Source: Micromonospora pallida
Lineage (GTDB): Bacteria > Actinomycetota > Actinomycetes > Mycobacteriales > Micromonosporaceae
DNA: 64,000 nucleotides
Direction: 5' to 3'
Assembly: GCF_900090325.1 (NCBI RefSeq)
Contig: NZ_FMHW01000002.1
Span: 620,001 to 684,000 of the forward strand
Part shown: positions 10,299 through 18,255 of the stretch, one piece after another
Numbering within the stretch: the first letter of the stretch is position 1
Layout: each line of letters begins with the position of its first letter
The notes under the pieces: model-generated
Told to the model about the DNA's origin: nothing
Seen by the model: only the letters and a program-made list of their open reading frames with translations
Databases searched by the model: none
Program-made: the position numbers and the translations under genes

Positions 10299-10320
10299 AC
10301 CTCCGCCGGGGGCGCCGCTC

Positions 10321-10420
10321 CGCCGCCCGAACCCCTGCGCGGTGACGCCGCCCGAACCCCTGCGCGGTGACGCCGCCCGGATCCCTGTGGGGTGACGCCG
10401 TCCGGATCCGTGGGGCAGCG
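10321..10420. repeat. four 25-bp tandem repeats
   Basis: Four contiguous 25-bp units from 10321: the first two are identical (CGCCGCCCGAACCCCTGCGC then GGTGA) and the next two increasingly diverged. They are noncoding, between the NTF2-fold gene and the CBM2-like gene. Confidence 0.85.
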
Positions 10421-10573
10421 TCCCCGCAGCCCCGACGGATAGGGCACGACACCCTGGTGGACGAGGCCGTTTCCCGGTGGACACGCCCACGTGGCGGGCC
10501 GGACCCGAGTCGGACTCCGACTGGTCGTATCGGCTGGCTACGCTTCCCCGTCGGGATCCGACGAGGGAGGAAC

Positions 10574-11257
10574 ATGGCCAGCAGGCGTCGTGCGTGGAAC
10601 GGGTCTGGTGCGTTCCTGCTCTCGCCCTGGGCGGTGGTGTCGGTCGGTGTGCTGGTGATGGTCGTCCTGCTGGGCATCGCCCTGGGGGCGGTCGTCGGCA
10701 ACCGGTCGGAGCCCGGGCCGCCCCTGGCGACCGATCCGCTGCCGTCGGCCTCCGCGGCCTCCTTCGCCGCGTCGCGCAACGCGGCCCCGACGGCGAGCCG
10801 GACGGACCGTCCCTCCCCGACCCCTTTCGCGAGCCCGGCCCCCGTGGTGTCCCCGACCTCGTCACGCAGCCCGAGCCCGCCCGCCGAGCCGGCCGGGGCG
10901 CCGCTGCTGAGTCCTCCGCCGGCCGCGCCGGCCCCGCCGGGGCAGGTGACCGGGGTCTACCGGACGGTGACGACCTACGACAAGGCGTTCCTCGGCGAGG
11001 TGCGCCTGACCAACTCCTCCGACGTGCCCCGGAACTGGACGGTGCGGGTGGAGCTGCCCGGCACCCGTCTGGTGTCCTCCCTGGTGGAGGGGTTGGTCCA
11101 GGCGGAGGCCAGTGGTTCCCGGTCTCGCTTCACCTTCACCAGTGGCGTCGCCCTCGCTCCCGGAACCTCGGTGTCGCTGCGGTTCCACCTCTCCAACGCC
11201 GGCTCGGCCACCCGCCCGACGAGCTGCCGGGTGGACGACGTCCCCTGCGAGGGCTGA
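10574..11257 (+). CDS. membrane-anchored protein with CBM2-like domain
   Basis: A 227-residue protein. It has a short basic N-terminus, a transmembrane or signal-anchor helix (residues about 19-41), then a Ser/Pro/Ala/Thr-rich wall-spanning linker to about residue 118. The C-terminal 100 residues (VTTYDKAFLGEVRLTNSS, NWTVRVELPGTR, LAPGTSVSLRFHLSN) look like a carbohydrate-binding module of family 2 with a likely disulfide near the end. The ATG follows GGGAGGAAC. It may bind polysaccharide or act as a cell-surface structural protein; no catalytic domain is seen. Confidence 0.75.
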   Translation: MASRRRAWNGSGAFLLSPWAVVSVGVLVMVVLLGIALGAVVGNRSEPGPPLATDPLPSASAASFAASRNAAPTASRTDRPSPTPFASPAPVVSPTSSRSPSPPAEPAGAPLLSPPPAAPAPPGQVTGVYRTVTTYDKAFLGEVRLTNSSDVPRNWTVRVELPGTRLVSSLVEGLVQAEASGSRSRFTFTSGVALAPGTSVSLRFHLSNAGSATRPTSCRVDDVPCEG

Positions 11258-11259
11258 CC

Positions 11260-11330
11260 CCGTACCCACTTCCGCGACCGCCGCCCGGGGGCTCAGCCCG
11301 CGTCGGGCGGCGGCTCGGCTGTGGGTACGG
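11260..11330. terminator. nested bidirectional terminator
   Basis: Outer 10-bp arms (CCGTACCCAC, 11260-11269 and 11321-11330) enclose a second perfect 10-bp stem (CCGCCGCCCG, 11278-11287 and 11304-11313). It separates the rightward CBM2-like gene from the leftward RiPP operon end. The inner part repeats the 3' end of the metalloprotease gene (CTCAGCCCGCGTCGGGCG). Confidence 0.75.
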
Positions 11331-11339
11331 GGGCTCGGT

Positions 11340-12653
11340 TCAGCCCGCGTCGGGCGCGGGGCCGGCTGCCGGTGCGGGGCTGCTGGCCTTGGGGGTGACG
11401 GGCTCGGGGGTGCTGGCCTCGGGAGCGCCTTCGTCGGTGGCGGCTCGTGCCCGACGGCGGTACAGGTAGCCGATCGCGGCGACCACCAGGACCGCCTCCA
11501 CCGCCAGGATGGTGACCGCCCAGAAGGGACTTGTCCAGGTCGCCAGGGACACGTACCAGTAGCGCACCAGCAGCACCAGCAGGGTCACCCCGAACAGCAG
11601 CGAGGCCAGCCCGTACGTGGCGTAGACGACCCGGTCGCGCGGCCGGTATCCGGCCACCGTCCGGGGGCCGCCGCGCAGCAACCGGCCCCAGAACTGGTAC
11701 GAGTCGGCGCGCAGATCGACCAGGTTCAGCGCGTGGCTGAGCATGTAGTAGCCGTCCAGCCGCAGGAACGGCACCAGGCCGATGCTGGCGGCGGCGGTGC
11801 CGAAGAGCAGGATCGTGGCGGCCAGGTCACGCAGCACGCCGGGGTCGGCCCACAGCCAGATCGCGGCGAACGGCAGCAGCGCGAGCAGGCTCACGAAGAT
11901 CCCGGCGAAGGCGGTCGCCACCCGTCGGCGCGGGGTGAACAGCACCACGTCGTCGACCTTGCAGTACGGGGCGAAGATCGGGAAGCGCCACATCATGCCG
12001 ATCTCGGTGACCCGCCCGCCGAAGTGCCGGCAGGCCAGGCCATGCGCGCACTCGTGCAGGAAGACGATCGCCCAGGTGATCACCACGGCGGCGAGAATCG
12101 CGGCGAGCGGGCGATGCCCGCCGGTGACCACGGCGGTCAGCTCGGACAGGTGCAGCGCCACGTATCCGATCAGGGCCAGCACCGTGGCCAGCGCGGGGAT
12201 CACGAACCACCAGGTGAACACCGGACGCAGTGCGGGCAGCACCCGGTCGAAGAGCCGTTCCGGATCGAACAGCGGGATCCGGGCGGACAACGGACCCCGC
12301 TTGGCCTTCGCCGCGCTCTCGGCGGCGGTGGCGGCGAGCCGGGCGAGTTCCGCCGGGTCGGTCGCGCCATCGAGCAGTTGCCGCCGGTGCAGCATGCCGA
12401 AGAGCTGCTGCCAGCTCTCCGGGCCGAGCCGGCGGTGGAACACCTCGGCGTATTCGGCGGCCAACTCGTCGAGGGTGCGGGTGCCGTCCATCCGGGCCAG
12501 CAGGAAGTGCTCCCGGGGACCGACCCGGTAGTACCAGCCCGTCTCCGGGTCCTTGACGTGGTGGACGAGCTTCTCCCCGCGCCACTGCCCGGGGCCGAGG
12601 ACGATCCCTGGACGCAGCCGGGGCCGCGTCCAGGTGGTTTCGACCGTCGTCAT
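11340..12653 (-). CDS. PqqD-like/M50 membrane zinc metalloprotease of the RiPP cluster
   Basis: A 437-residue protein, last gene of the RiPP operon. Residues about 15-100 form a small winged-helix PqqD-like region (YYRVGPREHFLLARMDGTRT, LDELAAEYAEVF) of the kind that often recognises RiPP leaders. Then come about six to seven membrane helices with a zinc-protease motif HECAH at 200-204 and a third-ligand LDG at 299-301 (FLRLDGYYML), as in M50 site-2-type peptidases and YydH-like proteins. Key residues look intact. It probably cleaves the leader, processes or exports the product, or acts in protection. The ATG overlaps the previous stop (TGATG), implying translational coupling. The C-terminus is Pro/Ala/Thr-rich and disordered. 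Confidence 0.85.
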   Translation of the reverse strand: MTTVETTWTRPRLRPGIVLGPGQWRGEKLVHHVKDPETGWYYRVGPREHFLLARMDGTRTLDELAAEYAEVFHRRLGPESWQQLFGMLHRRQLLDGATDPAELARLAATAAESAAKAKRGPLSARIPLFDPERLFDRVLPALRPVFTWWFVIPALATVLALIGYVALHLSELTAVVTGGHRPLAAILAAVVITWAIVFLHECAHGLACRHFGGRVTEIGMMWRFPIFAPYCKVDDVVLFTPRRRVATAFAGIFVSLLALLPFAAIWLWADPGVLRDLAATILLFGTAAASIGLVPFLRLDGYYMLSHALNLVDLRADSYQFWGRLLRGGPRTVAGYRPRDRVVYATYGLASLLFGVTLLVLLVRYWYVSLATWTSPFWAVTILAVEAVLVVAAIGYLYRRRARAATDEGAPEASTPEPVTPKASSPAPAAGPAPDAG

Positions 12654-13732
12654 CACGCGCCGGCCGGGGCCAGGTCGTCGGTGGTCTCGGCCGGGTCCCC
12701 GGGCGCCATGTCGTCCAGCAGCGCGGTGCGGATCAGGTACGACAGGTAGATCTCGTCGAGAATGCTCACGCCGAGCCGGTTGTTGGTCATGTGCACGTAC
12801 GAGCTGAGCAGGATCGACATGGCCGCGTCCCGGTCCCGGACCACGGTCGGCTCCCCGCCGCCGCGCTGGAACACCAGGTCGCCCCGATCGGCGGCGGCCA
12901 GCACCCGGTCCCGCAGCTCGCGGCAGTGCGCCAGCCAGCGTCCCTCGATGCCGGTGACCGAGACGCCGGTGTCCCGGGCGGCGGCGCGGATGCCGGCGAG
13001 CCGCTCCCGCAGGGCGGCGTCCATCTTCCGGTAGCTGCTGTCGAAACTGGCGTGGTAGTCGTCGCTGGGCTCCTGGTAGGAGACCTCCCAGAACCGCCGG
13101 TACTCGTCGAGGAAGTCGGCGATGCGCCGGTCGTCGTCCAGGAACGCCGCGCACATCATCGTGGTGAGCTGCGTGGACAGGCCGAGCAGCACCGGTCGGA
13201 CGTGCACGTTGGTGGTGGCGAGCAGGTCCAGCACCACGTCGCTGGAGTGCTCGAAGTGCCACTCGGCCAGCTCGATGCCGGCCGGGCCGCCGTAGCGGCT
13301 GTACTCCCGCTCGTACGCGATGTGGTGGGCGCTGTTGTTGGCCCGCATCGGCATCACGCCGTCCGGCCCGTACTCGACGTCCCAGCGCTCCTGGCCGTAC
13401 TCGGCGAGGAACATCTGCTTGTAGAGACCGCCGAGCCCGTCGGCGTCCACCTCGTACAGCGCGGGGCGGCGACGCAGGAACGCCGCGAGCGCCTCGTCCA
13501 CCCGGGCCCGGACGAGCGCCGGGTCGACGCCGGGGGCGGGCAGCACCCGCAGCCGCACGTGCGGCCCCTCCATCCAGTACTTGATGAAGAAGTACCGGCT
13601 GATCAGCCCCTCCTCCCGCAGTTCGTCCACCAGCGGGCGGACCCCCTCGACCAGCATCGGGTTGGCGTTGCTGGCGTAGAAGACGTGGACGCTGAGCCAA
13701 CCGTGGTCCGTCGGGGACGGGAAGACAGTCAC
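12653..13732 (-). CDS. thiopeptide-type bacteriocin biosynthesis protein (SpaB_C domain)
   Basis: A 359-residue stand-alone SpaB_C-type domain: WLSVHVFYASNANPMLVEGV, FFIKYWMEGPHVRLRVL, and late MTNNRLGVSILDEIYLSYLI. In split LanB systems this partner eliminates glutamate from glutamylated Ser/Thr to give dehydroalanine or dehydrobutyrine; in thiopeptides a relative builds the pyridine ring. As it is the only such protein here and directly follows the glutamylating subunit, I infer the elimination role. The GTG start overlaps the dehydratase stop by 4 nt (GTGA). Its own stop overlaps the protease start. Confidence 0.85.
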   Translation of the reverse strand: MTVFPSPTDHGWLSVHVFYASNANPMLVEGVRPLVDELREEGLISRYFFIKYWMEGPHVRLRVLPAPGVDPALVRARVDEALAAFLRRRPALYEVDADGLGGLYKQMFLAEYGQERWDVEYGPDGVMPMRANNSAHHIAYEREYSRYGGPAGIELAEWHFEHSSDVVLDLLATTNVHVRPVLLGLSTQLTTMMCAAFLDDDRRIADFLDEYRRFWEVSYQEPSDDYHASFDSSYRKMDAALRERLAGIRAAARDTGVSVTGIEGRWLAHCRELRDRVLAAADRGDLVFQRGGGEPTVVRDRDAAMSILLSSYVHMTNNRLGVSILDEIYLSYLIRTALLDDMAPGDPAETTDDLAPAGA

Positions 13733-16488
13733 AGCTGCACCTTTCCGGCTCGTACGCCGTTGAGTTCGACGGTCAGTTCGGTGACGTGGGTGCCGGCGGG
13801 GCCGCGCAGCACCTGCTCGTCCCGGTCGGGCAGCATCTCGGTCAGCACCATCCGGCTGCCCGCTCCCCGGGCGGTGGCGTCCAGCAGTTGCAGCGAGAAG
13901 TGGCTGTCGAAGTCGACGTAGAGCGGCTTGTGGTCGGGCCGGCCGCCGGGCTGCGGCGCGTCGTCGGCGGCCGGGGTGAGCCGGGTGCCCTCCGGGGTGG
14001 CGAAGACCCGCCGGGGCAGGTTGTTCTCCCGCCGCCAGCGCTGCCAGCGCAGGAACCAGTCCGCCTCGCTCTGGTCCGGGGTGCGGGCCGGCGGCAGGAA
14101 GTCCGGGTGCAGCTTCCACATCCGCCGTTGCAGCACCAGGTCACCGTGCACGATGCGTGGGTAGCCGACCATGCCGGTGCCGGGCAGCGGCACGGTGGTG
14201 CCGGCCCACAGGTCCGGCTGGGCCATCCCCAGGTACGCGAAGGTGAGCAGCACCTGCTGCACCTCGGGCAACGCCATCGGCAGCAGGAAGCCCAGGTAGA
14301 CCGGGATCACCTCGGCGTCGAGCCGGCGGGAACGCAGCAGCAGCCGGTCCGTTTCCGGGTCGTGTTCGATGCTGAGGTCGTCCATGTGGATCTGCTCGGC
14401 TTCCGGCCGGAAGCTGATCTCGCCGGGGCAGACCAGCTCGTACGGGGTGACCACCGGGTGCAGGTTGAGGTTCGTGGCGTCGTAGCCGCCCTTCAGTTCA
14501 GCCAGCACCGCGCCGGGCGGGGCGAGCCGGGTCAGCTCGGCGCGGAGCCGGCCGGCCAGGTCCTCGTCGCCGAACAGGTGCGCGAACCGGGAGAAGAGCA
14601 GGGTCATTCCGGAGTAGATCCGGTTCACCACCACCCGGTTGCGGTCGCCCTGGTCGGCGATCTGGAGGAAGAACGAGCGCGGGTCGAGCACCCCGAGGGT
14701 CTCCGGCACCATGGCCGCGACGTCGGTCATGAAGGCGTCGTCGAGGACGAGTTCCTCGGCGTCCGGCGGCAGCGCGTCGTACGCCTCGTTCATCCGGCTG
14801 GCCACCTCCAGCCGGGCGTCGTCCAACGCGGTGATCTCCGGCTGCTTGAACCAGTTCTCCTGCCGGACGTAGTTGTTCTCCTCGTCGAACGCCCGGCGGC
14901 GCATCATCCGGCCGGTGTAGTGCTCGAAGAAGTCCTGCTGGAACTCGTGGGCGAAGGTGAGCAGGTCGTCGCAGCGCCCGCCGTCGCCGTACCGGGCCCG
15001 GAAGAAGCCCTTGGTGGCCAACCGGCGGGGCAGGTTGATGTCGAAGACCGGCATGATCCGGGCCAGCGCCCGCAGGCCGGGTAGCACCTCCCGCTCCCAG
15101 CGGCCCCGGTCCGCGGTCACCGGTTCCCGGGTGGGCAGCGCGGCGTCCTCGTAGAGCAGGGTGCGCGGCACCGGGATGTCGGCGCGGCCCAGGTCGGCGT
15201 GGGCGGCGGCGAGTTCGTCGCGGATCGCGGCAAGGGCGCGCCGCCGGCCGTCCACGTCGTGTTCCGGGTAGCCGGTGGCGAGCCGGTTGGCCACGTCGAC
15301 CCGTTCGGCGAGCTTGTCGGCCCAGCCCCGGCCGATGCCGTGCAGCGCCGTCCGGTAGCCGTCAACCGGGTCGTCGGCGTGGATGTCCAGGTGCAGGTTC
15401 GGCACCACCAGCAGGCCCACCCGGAGCAGGTGGTGCAGGTACTGCTCGACCTCGTCGGCGGGGCGGCCGTCGACGGCCAGTTCGGTGACCAGGTCGGCCA
15501 GCCGGCGGACGCGGCCGCCGTCGAGGGCGGCCAGGATGTCGTGCAGCATCCGGCCGGTGGGCAGGACGAACAGCGACTCGTGGATCGACTCCAGGGTGAT
15601 CGCGGCGTCGCCGTCCTCGGAGGCGGTACGGCGCCGGCGCAGGTAGCGCAGCCGGCCGCGCTCGATGCGCCAGCCGGTGGTGACGGTCACCGGCAGGTCG
15701 GGGCGGAGCGTCTCGTCGGCCAGGACGATCGCCGAGAGCCGGCCCAGGGCGGCCAGGTTGAGCCGCGCGCTGCCCCGCTTGGCCGCGCCCGGGACCGGGT
15801 CGACGCCGAGCAGGGTGCCGGTGCCGTCCGCGAGGGAGCCGACGTTGACCGTGGTCAGCCGGCTGAACGGGCTGGTCTTGCAGGCGGTGCGGAAGGCGTA
15901 CTCGAGCAGGGAGCGTTCCGCCCGGCGGGCCCGCTTGCCGAGCTTCGCCCCGGCGGTGAGGTAGCCGGGCAGGTACTGGTCCAGCGACGGGGACGCGAGC
16001 AGGATGCCGCCGCGCAGGTCCGGGTCGGCGGCCAGGTCCCGCAGCGTGGCCCGGCGCTCGGCCAGTTCGGCGTCGAGCACCGCCGCGCCGGCGGCCAGCT
16101 CCTGCCGGTACGCCGTCGAGGTGGCCAGCCACCGGGTGAGCAGATCGTGGGTGTCCGCGCCGAGCCGGTCGGCCGGCCAGGCGGCCGGGTCGGCGGGGCG
16201 GGGCTGGCGCAGGTTGTAGACGTCGCGCCGGAGTCGGATCAGCTTCTGCCGCAGCCCGTCGTCGTCGAGGTTGCGGGCCACCGCCGCCTGGAGCGCGTCG
16301 GCGAGTTCCCGGCCCGTCTCGCGCAGCCGGTCCTCCAGGTCCAGCACCCGGCGGGCCCAGGCGGCGGTGTGGTCGAAGGAGAGCCCGTCGGCGACCTCGA
16401 TCGGCAGCCCGGCGGTGCGCAGCATGAACACCTCGGGCATCCGCCAGGTCACGGGGCTCACCGTGGGAGCGGGCAGGGTCACCGTCAC
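13729..16488 (-). CDS. LanB-type dehydratase, tRNA-Glu-dependent glutamylation subunit
   Basis: A 919-residue lantibiotic-dehydratase N-terminal protein. Characteristic segments are EYAFRTACKTSPFSRLTTVNVG, here with the typical K-T-S-P-F-S-R stretch, and SLDQYLPGY, LYEDAALP, VFDINLPRR and MGYPRIVHGDL-like (VGYPRIVHGDLVLQRR) in the C-terminal part. It should glutamylate core Ser/Thr using glutamyl-tRNA. The GTG at 16488 is preceded by AAGGAG at 6 nt. An upstream GTG at 16533 that overlaps the sagB stop (GTGA) would add 15 residues and cannot be excluded. The elimination domain is split off as the next gene, as in thiopeptide and goadsporin clusters. Confidence 0.88.
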   Translation of the reverse strand: MTVTLPAPTVSPVTWRMPEVFMLRTAGLPIEVADGLSFDHTAAWARRVLDLEDRLRETGRELADALQAAVARNLDDDGLRQKLIRLRRDVYNLRQPRPADPAAWPADRLGADTHDLLTRWLATSTAYRQELAAGAAVLDAELAERRATLRDLAADPDLRGGILLASPSLDQYLPGYLTAGAKLGKRARRAERSLLEYAFRTACKTSPFSRLTTVNVGSLADGTGTLLGVDPVPGAAKRGSARLNLAALGRLSAIVLADETLRPDLPVTVTTGWRIERGRLRYLRRRRTASEDGDAAITLESIHESLFVLPTGRMLHDILAALDGGRVRRLADLVTELAVDGRPADEVEQYLHHLLRVGLLVVPNLHLDIHADDPVDGYRTALHGIGRGWADKLAERVDVANRLATGYPEHDVDGRRRALAAIRDELAAAHADLGRADIPVPRTLLYEDAALPTREPVTADRGRWEREVLPGLRALARIMPVFDINLPRRLATKGFFRARYGDGGRCDDLLTFAHEFQQDFFEHYTGRMMRRRAFDEENNYVRQENWFKQPEITALDDARLEVASRMNEAYDALPPDAEELVLDDAFMTDVAAMVPETLGVLDPRSFFLQIADQGDRNRVVVNRIYSGMTLLFSRFAHLFGDEDLAGRLRAELTRLAPPGAVLAELKGGYDATNLNLHPVVTPYELVCPGEISFRPEAEQIHMDDLSIEHDPETDRLLLRSRRLDAEVIPVYLGFLLPMALPEVQQVLLTFAYLGMAQPDLWAGTTVPLPGTGMVGYPRIVHGDLVLQRRMWKLHPDFLPPARTPDQSEADWFLRWQRWRRENNLPRRVFATPEGTRLTPAADDAPQPGGRPDHKPLYVDFDSHFSLQLLDATARGAGSRMVLTEMLPDRDEQVLRGPAGTHVTELTVELNGVRAGKVQL

Positions 16489-16529
16489 GGGGTTCTCCTT
16501 CGTCGGTGCGTCGGCGTGGGTCGGGGACG

Positions 16530-18245
16530 TCACAGCCGGTACGCCAGGTCGGCGGTGGCCTCGGGGTGCCGCCCGAGGAGCAGGAACAGCACGGTCCGCT
16601 CGTCGGTGTCGTCCAACCCGAGCGCGGTGTTCATAGCGACGTTGTCGAAGCCGAGCACCGCGCCGCAGCCGAGCCGCTGGGCGGTGGCCGACAGGTACGC
16701 CCGCTGGGCGATGGTGCCGATCTCGGCGTTGAGGACGCGGTAGCCGCGCGGGCCGAACACGTCGAGTACGGCGTCCGGGCGGCCGGAGATCGCCAGCACC
16801 GCCCCGACCTGGCTCATCGTGTAGTTGGTCAGGAAGTACTGCTGTTGCAGGAAGGCCGACATCCCGCCCTCGGGTTCCGGTCCGGCGGGCAGCAGCGCGT
16901 GCTGTCGTCCACAGTAGGCGTAGCTGCCGGTGTCGAGTCCGTCGACGTGGTTGGCGAAGACCCAGAGGCGGGTGAGCGCGGGGCCACCGTCGGGGCCCTT
17001 CACGTCGGCCGGGTGGTGCCCGCCGGCGGCGGCGAACGCCAGGGTGGTGCCGAGTTCGGCGGCGGTCAGCTCCGGCGGGCGGCGGAACCGGCCGAAGCTG
17101 CTGTTCCGGCTGGCCAGCACCGTCGACAGGGGCTGCGCCAGCCGGTCGATCTGGGGCGCGGGCAGCGCGACCGGGTCGCCGGGCAGGTCGACCGGTGCGG
17201 CGTCGGCGACCCGCCCCGGCGTGGGGGCGCTGTGCACCGCCGCCCGGTGCACGGTGGTGACCTGCGGGAACTCCAGCACCCGCTGGGAGCGCTCGAACGG
17301 CTCGTGCCGTACCCGCGGCCCGTCGGCCGGGCTGCCGGCGGGCCTGCTCAGAATGGCGGCGGGCGCGGTGGACGGCCCGGCCTGACTGGCGGCGGACGCG
17401 GCAGACGTGGTGGCGGACCGGGCGGCCGGCGCGGCGGTGGGGGCCGGGCGGCCGTCGTCGGTCCAGCGGACCGGGACGACCGTGAAGACGCTCTGCGCGT
17501 CGCTGTCGAAGCCGAGCAGCCGGTCCAGGGGAGCCGGGTCGAAGCGCAGGTGCCGGCGCAGCGGCCCGCCCAGCGCCGGGGCGAGCAGGTCCCAGGAGCC
17601 GAGCATCGCGCCCAGGTCCTGGGTGACCACGTGGTAGCAGAAGCTGTTGTACTTGAACGAGTTCTTCCAGAACCGGAGGGTGGCCAGCAGGAAGCTGTCC
17701 TCGGCGGCCGGCCCGTCCGGGGACGCGGCGTCGCCCAGGGCCGTCCGGACGGTGTCGGCGACGTCGGCGACGAGCAGCCGCTCCAGCACGTGCTGCCCGG
17801 TGTGGTAGTGGTACACCCCGGGCAGCAGCGGGCTGGACGCCCCGGCGACCAGGTAGATCTCCACCGGGTACATGCCGCCGCCGGAGGCGGTGCCCCGCCC
17901 CCAGACCGCGTGCTCGAAGTGCGCCCGCTTGGCGGCGTCCTGGTTCCAGTTGACGGTCATCCGCCGGTCGAGCACCCCGTACGACAGTCGCAGCAGGGTG
18001 GCCAGCCGGTCCAGCGACCAGCCCCGCACCGGGGGCAGGTTCTCCCCGGTGACCAGGTCCCGCAGGGTGGCCAGGTCCGGGACGGCCGTGGGCAGCGGCA
18101 GCCGGGGCGCGCCGGGGTAGGACAGGTGGCGGGAGGGCTGGTCGACCCAGTCCACCTCGAAGTTGAACGGCTCCATCGGTACCTGCGCCCGGCGGAACAC
18201 CGCCTCGGTGTACTCCCGGACGACCGCGACGGCCTCCTGCTGCAT
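16530..18245 (-). CDS. SagB-type FMN azoline dehydrogenase, tandem nitroreductase domains
   Basis: A 571-residue protein with two nitroreductase/SagB-like halves. Half 1 (about residues 65-260) has RGTASGGGMYPVEIYLVAG and LRFWKNSFKYNSFCYHVVTQ. A Pro/Ala/Thr-rich linker spans about 265-345. Half 2 (about 370-571) has RNSSFGRFRRPPELT, GGHHPADVKG, MSQVGAVLAISGR and EIGTIAQRAYLSATAQRLG, typical of FMN binding. It should oxidise thiazolines/oxazolines made by the YcaO enzyme to thiazoles/oxazoles, or oxidise only thiazolines. Most nitroreductases are homodimers, so this looks like a covalent pseudo-dimer. The ATG follows GTAGGAG; it starts 10 nt after the YcaO stop. Confidence 0.87.
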   Translation of the reverse strand: MQQEAVAVVREYTEAVFRRAQVPMEPFNFEVDWVDQPSRHLSYPGAPRLPLPTAVPDLATLRDLVTGENLPPVRGWSLDRLATLLRLSYGVLDRRMTVNWNQDAAKRAHFEHAVWGRGTASGGGMYPVEIYLVAGASSPLLPGVYHYHTGQHVLERLLVADVADTVRTALGDAASPDGPAAEDSFLLATLRFWKNSFKYNSFCYHVVTQDLGAMLGSWDLLAPALGGPLRRHLRFDPAPLDRLLGFDSDAQSVFTVVPVRWTDDGRPAPTAAPAARSATTSAASAASQAGPSTAPAAILSRPAGSPADGPRVRHEPFERSQRVLEFPQVTTVHRAAVHSAPTPGRVADAAPVDLPGDPVALPAPQIDRLAQPLSTVLASRNSSFGRFRRPPELTAAELGTTLAFAAAGGHHPADVKGPDGGPALTRLWVFANHVDGLDTGSYAYCGRQHALLPAGPEPEGGMSAFLQQQYFLTNYTMSQVGAVLAISGRPDAVLDVFGPRGYRVLNAEIGTIAQRAYLSATAQRLGCGAVLGFDNVAMNTALGLDDTDERTVLFLLLGRHPEATADLAYRL

Positions 18246-18255
18246 GACGGTGCTC

